Positions 38,871 to 52,000 are shown, counted from the stretch's first letter. The stretch: DNA of 64,000 bases from Hemibagrus wyckioides (GCF_019097595.1 NC_080720.1:30890852-30954851), one strand, 5' to 3'. Notes: a model not told the origin generated them from the letters alone. A program made the numbers and translations.

Positions 38871-39713
38871 GTAAGTGATGATTTTTCTCTTAAGTGGTTT
38901 CCTCTCTAGAGGCTTAGATGTTCGCTTGGAAAGAGCCTTCTGCGTGTTATCTGTTCAGCTTTTTATTAGAAATAGAATCTGATATACCTGAATGAACATT
39001 ATTCCGACTTCAAGGTTAAAGGCGGGAGCAGTTACAGCTTTCGGGAATTCTGCAATCTGATTTCAGTGACTATTAATTAATTCATTAATTAAAAAACATT
39101 AGAGATTCTGGACACTTAGAGCTGATCTTCGATGTTGAAGCCGGTTCTTGATATCTCCACATATCAGACAGAAACGATCATCCACTGACCGGCCTCTTAC
39201 GAAGCGCTGACACTGGAGACTCCATAAACGAATAAACACATCCTGACAGAAACCTTAACCAAGTCAGTGATAATTATGGGATGTTTTGTTAACATGCTGC
39301 AAGTACCGGTATAAAACGTTACTACCGATATAATAGAGCTAGAACGAGTGCTTTGATATAGAGTTGTTGGTTTAAAATATAATAATAATCATCATCTTCA
39401 TCATAATAAAGACGTTCTGACCAATCAGCGCTCTAGTATAGCGATGATGTCACTACTTTCATTTCGTTTGAGAAAAAAAACTCGCTCATGGATGTAGAGG
39501 TAACTGTATGGCAGAATGTCACATGGCTTTTAGCAAACTACAGTTGAGTACAAAAGTTTGTAGACCCATGGCTTGTTGATGAATTTTCTTCAAAAGTATA
39601 GTTACATGTTGGTGTGCAGGAAAAGCAACAAAAGGAAGAAAGCAAAGTGGTGCCATGACCCATGCACAGGTTTTGCAACTGTTCTAAATAATAATAATAA
39701 TAACAACTGAGGA

Positions 39714-39950
39714 CATGAAGCCTTTATTATCGGCACACATACATTACAGCACAGTGGAATTCTTTTCTTCACATATCCCAGCTGAGGAAGTTGGGGTCAG
39801 AGCACAGGGGCAGCTATGATACAGCACCCCTGGAGCAGAGAGGGGTAAGGGCCTTGGTTAATTGCTCAATAGTGGTGCTTGGTGGTGCTGAACCCCGATC
39901 CTTCGATCAACAACCCAGAGCCTTAACCACTTGAACCACCACTGCCCCCA
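39714..39950 (-). mobile_element. tRNA-derived SINE (minus strand)
   Basis: Reverse complement of the same family as 27145-27390: GGGGGCAGTGGTGGTTCAAG head, GGTTCAGCACC B-box-like word, and a TAATAAAGGCTTCATG tail. It lies in the mpp4 first intron. Confidence 0.8.
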
Positions 39951-40184
39951 CTATTAGGCAGTGACACATGATGACACAATTAAACTGTTCAATTGCATCA
40001 TCATTTCAAATAACAAATGTTCAGCTTGCTAACTGATGCTAATATGAGAGCCAGACTCATTAGTTTGATGACAAATTCATAACACTGTGACTTTGTCTTG
40101 TGCATCATTGCTGTAGTAACCAAGACGTGAATTATCGTGCACAGTTTCAGATGTGAAATCATCCAGCCTTGAGATCTCAGGACA

Positions 40185-43100
40185 ATGAAGCCAGCTATGG
40201 AGAACAGAGCTAAGGTGGACCCGCTCAGTGTGGAGGACGAGGGTATGAGATGTGAAACCTTTGACTCATTATTACTCTGATGTGGTTCATGATGTTATCT
40301 TAAACTAGAAAGAACAAGTTTTGAACACAGTTTGTTGATTTGCTAGGATGTGTTCGGTGTCTGGTGGTTGGTTTGTACACACACAATCTTTTCTCAAAAT
40401 ATCATGCAGATCTTGTGCAGATCTTGTCTCACGTGGTCCAAGAAGTGAAGGACTCTGTTGGCAGGGACATAAATGGGACTTATGTGCTGCATGGTCTCCT
40501 GAACACTCCATGGTTACAGTCTTTACTGAAGGTCAGTTGTGTAAAGAATAAACGTTTGGGGTACTGGCATAGGAAAATAATCATCAGGGTGTGATCACAA
40601 TGTTAATATAAACCTGTGATTTGCGCTGTGGCTGGAACTGCCCTGAGAGCACCTTCTGACCAATCAGAATCCAGAATTCTCTCTCTATATACCTCTCTGC
40701 AGGTTTACGAGTGTTTGCAGCAATATCTGAGGAATTCAGCTACCCCATATCTCCCCTATGCCTCTGGGCTCACACTTGAGGTAAAGAACTCCTCTCATGT
40801 TTTGAATAATTAGCTTGCTTACCTCAAGCTTCTCGCTTTCAATGATACAAATAAATAACTACCCCTGACCCTACCTGTGGCATGTTTCAGATTCTATCAG
40901 ATTTGAGAGCTCTGCCATACCCATCCTATGAGGCCAGAGAACTTTACTGCCTTCTCATGGAGCCACACATGCAGGTAACTAGGGCTAATATGAAGTGAAA
41001 TTAAATCCTGAACCTGGGCCATTAGATGCTTTGGTAGAGTTTGAAATTTTTTACCAAGAAACTGCAAAACACAATATCATGTGGTCTGAAAGATCTTCTG
41101 TGGTGGAAAACTTATTTTATAATTTGTTGAGGCATCTATACATATTCCTAAAGATTTCATTCAAATATATTTCAATTATACACTATATTGCCAAAGGTAT
41201 AGTACCAAGACATTTTGGACAATTTCATGCTGCCAACTTTGTGGGAACAATTTGGGGATGACCCCTTCCTGTTCCAACATGACTGCACACCAGTGCACAA
41301 AGCAAGGTCCATAAAGACATGGATGAGCGAGCTTGGTGTGGAGGAACTTGACTGGCCTGCACAGAGTCCTGACCTCAACCTGATAGAACACTTTAGTGTA
41401 TGTAATAAATATAACAAAACACTTTAAGCAAACTGACAGGATTGTTAGCTCATGCTAATAGCTACTTCACAACTTGATATTTAGCAAGTGACTTGAATCA
41501 GGGGTTGAAGAAATGGAAAGTGGATGGTTACTCCAGTTCTAGGTGTCTCTTTAACTGAAAATACGATGTTCTGCATGCAGAGAAAGATAAAATTAGAGCT
41601 ATGTGTTTTCAGGCTCTGCTCTCAGCCCATGATGTTGTTGGACTGAAGGACTATGAGCCTGTATTGCCTCCACTGCCCGAAGACTTGGCCAACAATGAGG
41701 AGGCCATGAGGATCGTCTGCATGGTCAAGAACAACCAACCTCTGGTGAGGATCTTGTGTTTGTTTGCCTGCTCTGCAGAAGGTGCCACAGTTACCAGTGT
41801 AAAAAGATGATTAGCTAAAGTGTAGAAACATGCCAAGCTTAATTTGTTGTTGATCTTCTGAGACTTTGTGTTTTTATGAATAACTCGAGTCTTGTATCCT
41901 GTGAAGGAACATGGTGTCAATAGGGAGATCCATAGCCAAAGGGATACCAAAACCCTCATCCCAAACAAAGAGGCCCAAAGAGTGGCTCAAGGAAGAGACC
42001 CAAGAAGGAAGACTTTTCAGAAATTCAATAGCACGCCTGGAGATATTCCTGCTTTCCAGCAGACCAGTGCATGCTGGGACAGGGGCCTCAGTTACTCCCT
42101 AGTTCTTGCTAGAGGGTATACCTCTGACCTTCAAGGTTTTACCAATGACATGGATGCTGAAGATGACTCTGATATAAGAAATGCTGCACTTCTTGCCCCC
42201 CCATCAAATGCCACTCTTTCTGAAAGGACCCAAATGTCTCAATCTCCTCCTCTCCCACCAAAAGTTCTCCGGTATGTACGCACTGCCCCTTCGAGCCCCT
42301 TTCTCCACCATCGAGTGATACAGGCCCCAACCAACTCTCGAGTGGATCTGGCCAAGCAGGAGAGTCTGGACGTGCAGCTACTTAGTCAGAAAATGGCCAC
42401 AGCCACAGAGTGCATGTCTGAGAGTATGCAGGAAAATGCAAAGGTGCTTCTCTTGTTGACACAGGCACTGGAAAAGCTCACCAATACAGCAATGGCATCA
42501 CAAGCTTCAGCTTCTGAGGAATCTACTACCTATCACTATAGAGCATCTCCCTGGTATGGAAATGCAGATTTATGTGCTCATACTTCAGGTAATATGCAGC
42601 GAGCTGATGTCAAAAGCATCTCTGGGCATGCTTCTCACCCCGCTGGCAACTTGGTTGGCCATTTTCACTGCCCTTCCTACTTTTCCTTTGCATCTTCCTT
42701 TTCTTCTTCCTCCAGCTCAGTTTTTCCAACTCAGCCAATGGCATCTCAGCATTCCGCCAGCAGCACCTCACCAAAAGGGAGAGGCGAACCCAAGCTCTTC
42801 TCCACGTCTTCAAGGCATCAGGATAACATACACTCTTATGTGTCCAGTGGTCTGAAGCTGTCCGGCTCCTCCCAAAACCAAAGGGACAGTAGAGGTGGAA
42901 TTGGTTGTTTCCATAGTCGGAGGAAAAAGAACGGAAAGAAATTAGGTGGTTTTCTCTTTTCTTATCCCACCTCTTTCATTCCTTATGGATCATCATTTTA
43001 TCTGCTTGTCTTCTTCTCATCGTCTTCCACGTCATCGTTATCACCCACTCTAGTCTGGATGCTATTCTCTTCTTTCATCATTTTCCCTAACCTGTCACTC

Positions 43101-45452
43101 ATTCATCTTTTTCATTATTGTCCATTTGACCATCATTTATAAGTAATAATAAATAATAGGTTTTTGTCTAAGTAAGTCCATTCGTTCATTTCAGGGAGCG
43201 ACTATACGGAGAGATGAAATGACAGGAGAGATCTACGTGGCTCGAGTTATTCATGGAGGACTGGCTGACCGCAGTGGTGAGATTACTTTCATTCTTTATT
43301 GACCATATTTGCATGCAACAGGTTTCCATCAATTGGTCCTGGACACCCCATGTCCTGCACAGTTCAGTGTTTTCTGTACTGTGATACAACCACATCAAGT
43401 CAAATATGGGGGATGTGGTAGCTTGGTACCATCCAAAAAACCTGGGTTATGCAAGGGGGGATGTGGTAGCTTAGTGGTTAAGGTGTTGGACTTCTGATTG
43501 AAAGGTTGTGAGTTTGAATCCAAGGTCCACCAAGCTGCCACTGGTGGGCCCTTGAGCAAGGCCCTTAACCCTCAGTTGTATAAAAATGAGATTGCAAGAT
43601 GCTATGAATAAGGGTGTCTGTCAAAATGGCAGATATGTAAATATTTGTTTAATGTAGGTCAAAGCAGTAGGTCAGTAGGTCAAAGCAGGGGTCATACTAA
43701 ATGGTGCTGGACAGCAGGGTTCTCCTAGACCAGAAATGAGAACCAGTGCTGCAATTACCAGTGATACAAATGGTATGGGGGCACAGTGGTTTATTGTTTA
43801 GTATTTTTGCTTAATACCTCCAGGGTTGTGGGGCTCCATTCCCATTTCTGTCCTGTGTGTGTGGAGTTTACATGATCTCCCCATGCTTCTGGGGTTTCCT
43901 CTGGGTTTTTTGGTTTCCTCACCTGGTCCAAAGATATGCATTGTAGACTGAGTGGCATTTCTAAACTGTTTATAGTATGGAAATGGGTGTGGGATTGTGT
44001 CATGAGATCCCAGGGCCCCACCTTGTGCCCTGGGATACACCCTAGGCTCCCTGTTTAGGATAAGAGGGATAGAGAGAGACAGATTTTCTTGTCTTAATTC
44101 TGTATCTTCTTGCAGGTCTCTTGCATGCTGGAGACAGACTGGTGGAAGTGAACGGACATCCTGTGTTTGGACTGGAACCAGAGCAGATAATAAAAATACT
44201 GGTCAGAATTCCATTCTCATTTTTTTAATGTAAAAAGTCCTGGCTTCATGGATGTAACCTGATGAGGCATGTCTTTCCCCGAACAGGCTCACTCACATGG
44301 AACCGTTATGTTTAAGGTAGTCCCGATTACTGACAGACCCATCAACAACAAGACCATGGTCAGTTATTTCTTCCTTACTATACTATTATTGTAGCATGAA
44401 ATCAATGGTTAAAGCTTTTTCTTTGCTAAATAACTCCTCAACCGTAGCTGTTTGTGCGAGCCATGGTGGACTACAACCCTCACCAGGACCCTGGCATCCC
44501 TTGCGTGGACGCTGGCATGGCTTTCAGGAAGGGCAACCTGCTGGAGATAGTGGACCAGACAGATGCCCTCTGGTGGCAGGCGAAGAAACTGCCATGCAGC
44601 TCAACATGTGCTGGACTCATCCCCTCGGCCTGCATGCTCAAGAGGTCTTGATTATACTCAATAATCTGTATAAATATAGTAAATATTAGTGTTTAACATT
44701 TTAAATCATCTGTTATTTTACGTACTGTGGGTGTCAAGGAAGCTGAAAGAATTCTGGTGGTCGCAGCCTCACACCTGCAATAAAATATGTGAGTATCCAA
44801 AATTAATGGCACCCTTGATTAAAATGAGTAAAAATTAATAATAATTTAAAAAAAAAAAAAAAAAAGACTTTTGGTCTTTGGTGAAAATGGTTGTTAGAAA
44901 AAAAAATCCTCTTTTGAATAATTTTGTGTAACGTTTCATTTTCTGTTACAATTATTTTCTGACATAATTCATACAAATCGTCAAAATGTCCCATTTTTTA
45001 AACAATGTCTTTTGGCTCTTTTGTTCTAATCTGAAGTGAGCACAGTGGACGAAGGTAAGAATCAGCGGTCAATGTTATTTCTATGAATAAATGGCCTTCT
45101 TTTAAACAATGCTGTCTCCTTTCTTCAGAGGATGACATGATGGCTATAGATGTGTCTATTGTAGAGACAGGTATCTTCACCTTCATCTTTTATCTTCATC
45201 TTGTGATAATTTCAGTATTCCACCAATGAGATTTATTCGATTTTTTTTCCTTTAGATGAAGAAGCATTTGAATCTGGTAGGCATCTTATTTTTTTAGAAT
45301 TAGAAAAGAAATAATAATTAAATGACTTAATTATACAAAACCTGAATAAAATTTCCATCTGTTCCACTGATTGGTGACTGAGAAGAAGAACTAAAGGAGG
45401 GTAAGAACACTTTAATCACGTTTATTCATAGCATTTTTATTTGTACTGTTGA

Positions 45453-45487
<35 letters not shown>

Positions 45488-46064
45488 TTAATTGTTTCTG
45501 GTTGCAGATGAGAGCGAGTTTAGCACTAGTGTTGATGGTATCTATCTCGGTAAGTGTCGACTGTTATCCTTTATTAAAATGAATTAAATGATTTCTAACT
45601 GTTATAAGGTATTGTACTTCGGTTTGTTTCAGTTTGTCACTTTGAAGAGGTTCCCTAACTACTGTCTACTATCAAGATGTTTGATATTCACCACACCATT
45701 CAGTGACAAATTTAAACAACGAAATACAATACCTCTTCACTCCAGAATTCTGTACAATTCAGCATCTATATAGCAAAGCTCCTGCACAACATCTGGACTT
45801 ATGATGTGCTGAATATCGTTATAGAGAATGTGTGCAGAAGCCTGTAGTTCTATCTGCTCTGTGTGTGTGTGTGTCAGCCGGGTTCCGGAGGAGTCTACGT
45901 GTGTGTCGTCGGCGTAGGGCTCAGGGTGGAGTTTCAGGCCTGATCCGCCCCCTGTGCTGCTCCAGTTCCCTCACCGGTCCATACGAGGAGGTTGTGCGGT
46001 ACCAGCGCCATCCAGAGGACACACACCGCCTCATCGCCCTGCTGGGTTAGTCTGGGTATGCATG

Positions 46065-46101
<37 letters not shown>

Positions 46102-48236
46102 TGTCCAAACCAATTAATTTTGCAAGACGATCATGGTGGCAGGATGTATTTTTATGTATCTTCTGGTTTTAAACGTCTTTGTTCTTATTAAAAACCTCGG
46201 GGGATGTAAATATTTGCTTTCAAAACCTAACTGTGGTATTAATCAGGTTATTAATGTTAAAATGCTCCGGTTACTCGGATATATACTCTCTACAACCGTG
46301 GTGAGCAGAAAAGCATCTCAGAACACAAAAAAAACAATTGACTTATTACCTAACAACATGATTTGTAGACCTCAACTGTGTGTTTTTGTGTGTTTTAACA
46401 TCTTGCTTGTCTGCTTAGTTCCTGTATATGTGTATACGCTTCTCTCAGGTCCGTCTGGAGTCGGTGTGAACGAGTTGCGCAGGAAACTGATCGAGATCAA
46501 CCCCAGAACCTTCCTGGGACCCACACCACGTCAGTATGCCCTTGATCTCACACCTCTGATCATCAGAAACGTAATCTCTCTTTTTGGATTCTACATCATG
46601 TGCACTTTTTGCGCTTACAGACACGACGAGGCCACGGAAGATGTACGAGGAGCCCAGGCGAGAGTATCACTTCCTCAGTAGAGATCAGTTTGAGAACATG
46701 GTGCATAACAACAGGTGAGTAGAGAAGTTCTTGTACCCTTAGCACCAAATAAAGGATTTATACTCAGTTGTAGCAGGGACGTGTTTGTTTTCTCAGGTTT
46801 GTGGAGTACGGTGAGTTCAGAGGTCACCTCTACGGCACCAGTGTGGACACAGTGAAGGACGTTCTGGCTGCTGGGAAGATCTGCATCATTGATATTGATC
46901 CATATGTAAGCATGAAAGATTTATCCTATAGTCAAATGCATATCTGATATGTAATCAAATAATAAACACTGTTAAGAATTTTCTCTCCTTGTTGTTTATG
47001 CCTCAGGCCATTGCATCAGTACGGACTCCTGAGCTGAAAGCGTACATCATCTATATAAAACCTCCTCCTTTAGCCCAAATGAAACGAACACGGATCAACG
47101 CCCAGGTGACTAATTACTGCAGCAGTCGACCGTTTAAGGTGTGTGATCACACACAGAAATAAATTGAGGTTACCTGACGAAAATAATAACATTCCTTATG
47201 TGTATGAAATACACTATATTGCCAAAGGTTTTGGGACACCCCTCCAAATAATTGAATTCAGGGGTTGGGCTCGGCCCCTTAGTTCCAGTGAAAGGAACTC
47301 TTAATGCTTTAACATACCACGCCATTTTGGACAATTTCATGCTCCCAAATTTATGGGAACAGTTTGGGGATGACCCCTTCCTGTTCCAACATGACTGCAC
47401 ACCAGTGCACAAAGCAAGGTCCATAAAGACATCAATGAGTGAGCTTGGTGTGGAGGAACTTGACTGGCCTGCACAGAATCCTGACCTCAACCTGATAGAA
47501 CACCTTTGGGATGAATTAGAGAGGAGACTGTGAGCCAGACCTTCTCGTCCAACATCAGTGCCTGACCTCACAAATGCGCTTCTAGAGGAATGGTCAGAAA
47601 TTCCCATAAACACACTCCTAACCCTTGTGGAAAGCCTTCCCAGAAGAGCTGAAACTGTTATAGCTGCAAAGGGCGGAACAACTCCATATTACATTCATGT
47701 GCATGTAAAGGCAGACGTCCCAGTTTTGGTCTGGCTCACAGTTTCCAGTCTAATTCATCCCAAAGGTGATCAGGTTGAGGTCAGGACTCTGTGAAGTTCC
47801 TCCACACCAAACTCACTCATCCATATCTTTATGGACCTTGCTTTGTGCACTGGTGTGCAGTCATGTTGGAACAGGAAGGGGTCATCCCCATCAATCAAAA
47901 TTGAAGCATTAAGAGTTCCTTTCACTGGAACTAAGGGGCCAAGCCCAACCCCTGAAAAACAACACCTGAATTCAATGATTTGCAGGGGTGTCCCCAAACA
48001 TTTGGCAATATAGTCTAAGTGTATCTATAATTTCTCTCTCACAGGATGAGGACTTTTATGAGATCGAGGAGGCAGGCTGCAGGATGGAGCAGCATTACGG
48101 TCAGTTTTTTGATCACGTGATTGTGAACGATGGCCTGCAGTCGTCCTGTGTCCGGCTGATGGCGGCGGTGAGGAGAGCTCAGGAAGAGCCGCAGTGGGTT
48201 CCTGCATCGTGGATCAAACCGGCTGAGGAAACATGA
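40185..48236 (+). CDS. mpp4: MAGUK p55 family member 4 (L27-PDZ-SH3-GK scaffold)
   Basis: Complete gene, 21 coding exons totalling 1878 nt (625 aa; human 637). Exons: 40185-40242, 40410-40531, 40703-40780, 40891-40974, 41613-41744, 43195-43276, 44116-44201, 44287-44358, 44448-44644, 44739-44788, 45037-45054, 45129-45170, 45256-45276, 45383-45400, 45508-45549, 45878-46045, 46449-46529, 46621-46714, 46797-46905, 47007-47138, 48045-48236. Domains: L27 region (about residues 20-115), PDZ (about 155-238, [20 protein letters not shown]), SH3 (about 238-304, ending [11 protein letters not shown]), HOOK linker (about 305-420) and guanylate kinase-like domain (from about 423, [12 protein letters not shown], which lacks a proper P-loop as expected for a catalytically inactive MAGUK GK; ends [11 protein letters not shown]). 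The wording matches MPP4 rather than other p55 members ([14 protein letters not shown]). In mammals it organises membrane proteins at photoreceptor terminals. Introns carry SINEs, two Tc1 relics and a large unexplained ORF. Confidence 0.95.
41179..41400 (+). mobile_element. Tc1/mariner fragment with intact DD34E catalytic stretch
   Basis: Begins with the terminal TACACTATATTGCC, jumps by deletion into the transposase frame and reads open through [11 protein letters not shown] to SPDLNLIEH. Thirty-four residues separate the Asp and the Glu. It is cut off at 41400 (ends TTTAGTGTA, resembling the other terminus). It sits in the mpp4 intron between 40974 and 41613. Confidence 0.85.
41892..43142 (+). 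other. Unexplained 416-codon ORF inside an mpp4 intron
   Basis: The intron between exons ending 41744 and starting 43195 contains one 1251-nt open frame on the gene strand. The first about 270 codons have ordinary protein-like composition, including a helix-prone segment ([20 protein letters not shown] then [15 protein letters not shown], about residues 160-200); the rest is Ser/Phe-rich from pyrimidine-rich DNA and less convincing. mpp4 splices in phase 0 across it without any contribution, so it is not needed for the MAGUK. It could be an alternative phase-0 exon, a retro-inserted gene fragment or a domesticated transposon-accessory protein. I do not recognise the family. Confidence 0.35.
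43455..43650 (+). mobile_element. tRNA-derived SINE
   Basis: GTGGTAGCTTAGTGGTTAAG (A box) and GAGTTTGAATCC (B box) with the body ending AAGGGTGTCTGTCAAAATGG. A fragment of the same head occurs just before it at 43408-43432. Same family as 38215-38345, opposite orientation. Confidence 0.8.
43776..44065 (+). mobile_element. Second SINE family copy
   Basis: Head GGGGGCACAGTGGTTTATTG, then TGTGTGTGTGGAGTTTACAT, GGTTTCCTCACCTGGTCCAA and a tail with CTAGGCTCCCTG. This wording is that of a very widespread fish tRNA-derived SINE; the copy is diverged and lies in an mpp4 intron. Confidence 0.75.
47210..48017. mobile_element. Fold-back Tc1/mariner element, about 808 bp
   Basis: The left part (47210 to about 47731) is a nearly complete plus-strand copy of the transposase C-terminal half ([20 protein letters not shown], then [16 protein letters not shown]). 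It then switches at about 47732 to an inverted copy of the 5-prime half, ending at a second outer terminus (GGCAATATAGTCTA). It occupies the last mpp4 intron and ends 28 bases before the final exon. Confidence 0.85.
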
Positions 48237-48628
48237 CATTCACGGCTCAGTTTTTTTTGTTGCTGTTTTTAATACCACTGATTTAACTCACAGCAACAAA
48301 ACGCTCATGAGATGAATCCAATCATTGTTAGTGGAGGTCTTGTGATGGAGCTCTTGAGGACTCCAGCTTGAGGATGTGTGAACTTACATTTTGTGAATAG
48401 ATAATGTACAGTCATGTGATCACAAAAAAGTCATGCTTCATGAAATTTACTTCTTAAAATATATATTGCGTGTGTTTATTTTAATCATGTCAGGATATGA
48501 ATGAAAAAAATATTCCATAAAATGTTACACTTGCACATAAATTATGCACAACATTCTCTACAGCAAACATTCGAATCTGTCAGATTTCCTGGATGGAAAG
48601 CCAAATACATGCATTACATTTTATCTAC

Positions 48629-48634
48629 AATAAA
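48629..48634 (+). promoter_or_regulatory. mpp4: Candidate mpp4 poly(A) signal
   Basis: AATAAA about 390 bases after the mpp4 stop codon at 48234-48236 and before the tmem237 promoter region. Confidence 0.5.
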
Positions 48635-48738
48635 AATGATTTACTTAACTTTATTTACTATTTATTATTTACTTGTTTGCCGCATTTATAACCCAGATTT
48701 AATAATACAAGTCACGTGACGCTTGAAGCGACCGGTCT

Positions 48739-48753
48739 GTATCCAACGGCAAC
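48739..48753 (+). promoter_or_regulatory. tmem237: X-box-like (RFX) site upstream of tmem237
   Basis: GTATCC-AAC-GGCAAC matches the RFX X-box pattern GTNRCC N0-3 RGYAAC with one mismatch in the left half and a perfect right half. It lies about 270 bases before the tmem237 ATG. RFX factors drive many ciliary genes. Confidence 0.4.
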
Positions 48754-49020
48754 AAACAACATGAGGGCTTTATTCCGAACAACATCCCATCAGCATCAGA
48801 AGTGCACTACCTAGGGCATGAATTAACGGGCTATTACGTCATATCTAGTGCACTACATATACTTTATGTATGTATTTGAGATTTAGCCTCGTGAAGGCTG
48901 AAAACAGAAATCTCTGCGTTTTTGTTCTCGCTCTCCTTTTTCTTTTTTTTTAAAATCCACACTAGAATAAAAAGCTGATATTTATGAATTGACAAGGGTG
49001 TTATTTTATTTGAAATAAAC

Positions 49021-52000
49021 ATGACAATGGACATGGACGATGAAAAGGTGAGTAGGATGTTGTTAGCGGTTGGGTTGAGTAACAGAGTTAGCTTGCTTGC
49101 TAGCTAGCTTGATGTAAAGCTCACGTTAATCACACAATATTTGTTAGTATAATTTATATGTTCCTAAATTTTATGTAATGTAGGTTTACAGCACAAGAAG
49201 AAGAGACCTCCCGCCAATTACACACGTGCAGAAAGTAAGTTTTGCATGCTAAAGGCTGTTTATACATGCTGCACAACACCGGTTGCCAGATTAAGTAGAT
49301 TTACGTTTTTGGCAAGAATTGCGGATTTGTGCTGATCTACAGCGGGTTTAAAAGCCAACTTTTATATAAACCTACAAGTGAAACCGAATAATCCAGGTTT
49401 GTTTATGACTTAACTAAGGAGTCGAATCAGGAGTTGCATGGAAAACGATTCCGAGTCGATTGATAATTTGAACTGAGCCAGTTTACTCGGCTCAGTTCTC
49501 AAAAAGAGCCGACTCTTGTAAACGCCTCCTGGTCTTTTTCTTCTTCTTTTCTTTTTTTTTTTAAATAATCTCTTTTAAATGTTTTAAATCACCAAGGAGC
49601 TACATATATTATTAATAAGCCTAATAAAACATTCATTTTTGACAATAAAAATGTAAAAACCTTAATTTAACCATAATGCAGAAGAAGAGCCACAATATTC
49701 TGGTTAAAACTGGCTGTGCATTTTTATTGTGTGTCAAACAAATCACTTGTTAATAGGTTTTCATGGCTGCTTTTCGATGATTTCCGGAGAGCATTGTGCT
49801 GAGAGCTGATGCATTTTTATTGAATCACAGGAATTTGGAAAAAATATGAATGTGTGTGTGTGTTAAAAATCATTTAAAGGGGAAGTAAAGCTCATGAATC
49901 TCAACTCTTGAGTAAGTAGTGGCGTAATCCTGGCCTCAAATTTAGCTCAGCACTAATCCAAGCACACACCTGCACACGTGTGTGTGTGTGTGTGTGTAAT
50001 GTCACTTTCTCGCCGTTGATCTTTAGTAGGAATGACGAAGAAACAATTGGTGAGTTTTCATCACATACCGGTGCCTGAGACAGAAAAGACGGCTAGAGCG
50101 GTTCAGTGGTTTATACCTGGTGCTTTGTGTTTATTCAGAGACGTGACATTGTGACTTTTTTTTTTAAAGCGGGGTCCACGTGCGTTACCGTCTTTGCCGA
50201 GGTAAGTTCCACAGATAATAGTGAGATGTTAGTGTCATTTTGTTGTTTTTTGCACATTAATTTTGATCTCTTTGTCTCTCTCCTCCACCTTTGCATTGCC
50301 CTGCACTCAAATCAGCCAGGATACAGCAGGTTAGTACAGCATCTCCAGTAGGGAAGGAAACTGGTTCATTTATATAACAAATAAAAAAAACTTCAGGCCG
50401 TGTTGTTTTAAGAAATCAGTCCCTTTAGGATTTCATGTTGAAATCTACTACTTGAATTGGTGAAATTAGCTGAACACATGTTGTCACACAGTTGTGCTAT
50501 TTAGTCTTATCTGAAATGTTCCCATGACAGCATATGAAGACATTTCATCAACACTGCAATTCATTTCCAGCTTCAGAAATATAGTCCATTATCACAATCC
50601 TGTGCTTTCTTCATCTTCGCTGTTCTTCGACCCAGATGAGATGCCAGTTCCCAAGAAGAGAAAGAAGAAGAAAGTCAAGCAGGAGGAGAGCACAGACTTG
50701 GTCGAGGTTCCTAAAGGTGAGATCACACGAGAGCCTCAGCTTAATCTGTTTTCAGATTTTTACAATTCTTTTACATTTACACCAGAAATATACATCAAAT
50801 GTCACCACCCCATGTTTAGGACTGAGACAGATGGTCAAGAAAAACAGAATTAGATGATACTGGATATCTAAAAGAATATATTGAAGGGGCAGTTTGTGCT
50901 TTTTAACACCATTGCAGTGCAAATCCTGATGAACTTCCTTATTTTCCTATGATTGACCTACTTCTGAAGCTAGATCCACTCTGTCAGCTGCCTGTTAAGG
51001 AGTCCAAGATGAGCACCTCTGCAAGATGGAGCTAATTTCTGGGCCAGAAAATTATAAAGCGAAGCCAAACAGCATACCAATACTAGAAATGTCATTTTTA
51101 AGTACTTTTGAACTGTGAGTGATTCAGGTCCAGAAACATTTTTCAAATTTTACAGACTGCCCCTTTAAGATGATAAGATGTGACTGTCCTGTTGAAGATG
51201 CATGCAGCATGTATGCAATGTAATCTGGCTCTTTCACTTCAGGAGATGGTGCGATCGAGATGGGAGGCCTGGCCAGTCCAAGGCTATCGGAGAGCCGAGA
51301 GCGTTTAACTCCCGAACCTCCTGAAAACCAACCTCAGAGAAAGAAAAAGAAGAAGAAAGCCGAGGCAGTTGGTGCGTCTCAAATCGCAAAACAGTAGAAC
51401 ATTGTTGTTTATTAGGTGAAGTGTCGATCCGTTTGGTGACCATGACGTGCTGTGATTGGTCAGATCAGGACGGCGATCATGCTAACCTGGTGCTGAACAG
51501 TGACCTGGCGGATCAGAACTCGGACGAGGAAACGACCCGGAAATTGAAGAAGAAGAAAAAGAAGTGAGTCAACAGTAAAAAAAAATAAATAAATAAAATA
51601 AATAAGTCCATTGAAATCCTTCATTCACTTTTCTGTCTTTGTCTCTACAGGTCCAAGCCTAAAGTGACCGAAACTGAGCTAAATAATGACCTGGACATTG
51701 AAGATGATGACATCATCACCGGCACCCAGGCTCCGATCCCCCAGCATGCATTGTTCTCCGCTCCTCAGGGTCAGAGTCAGCCTGTGGCCAAGGTGTTCAT
51801 TGAGAGAGGACGTAGGTTCACACTTTCACTGACCGTACAGAAGCTCAGGCATGAAGACATGTACTGTATTAAACCTAACCGGTCATTTTGTTGGACAGCT
51901 GTTGTAGTTGTGCGATATTCTTACCATGGGTTAATATTTAAAACACACACACAGTATTCAGTATTACTGGCTATTTTGCTTAAATGTAGTGGAGTGATTA

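Noticed and set aside
50028..50052. Candidate tmem237 exon ending before GTGAGT at about 50052
   Set aside because: With the incoming phase 0 it gives an immediate in-frame stop with either AG acceptor, and joining 49234 to 50170 already keeps the frame.
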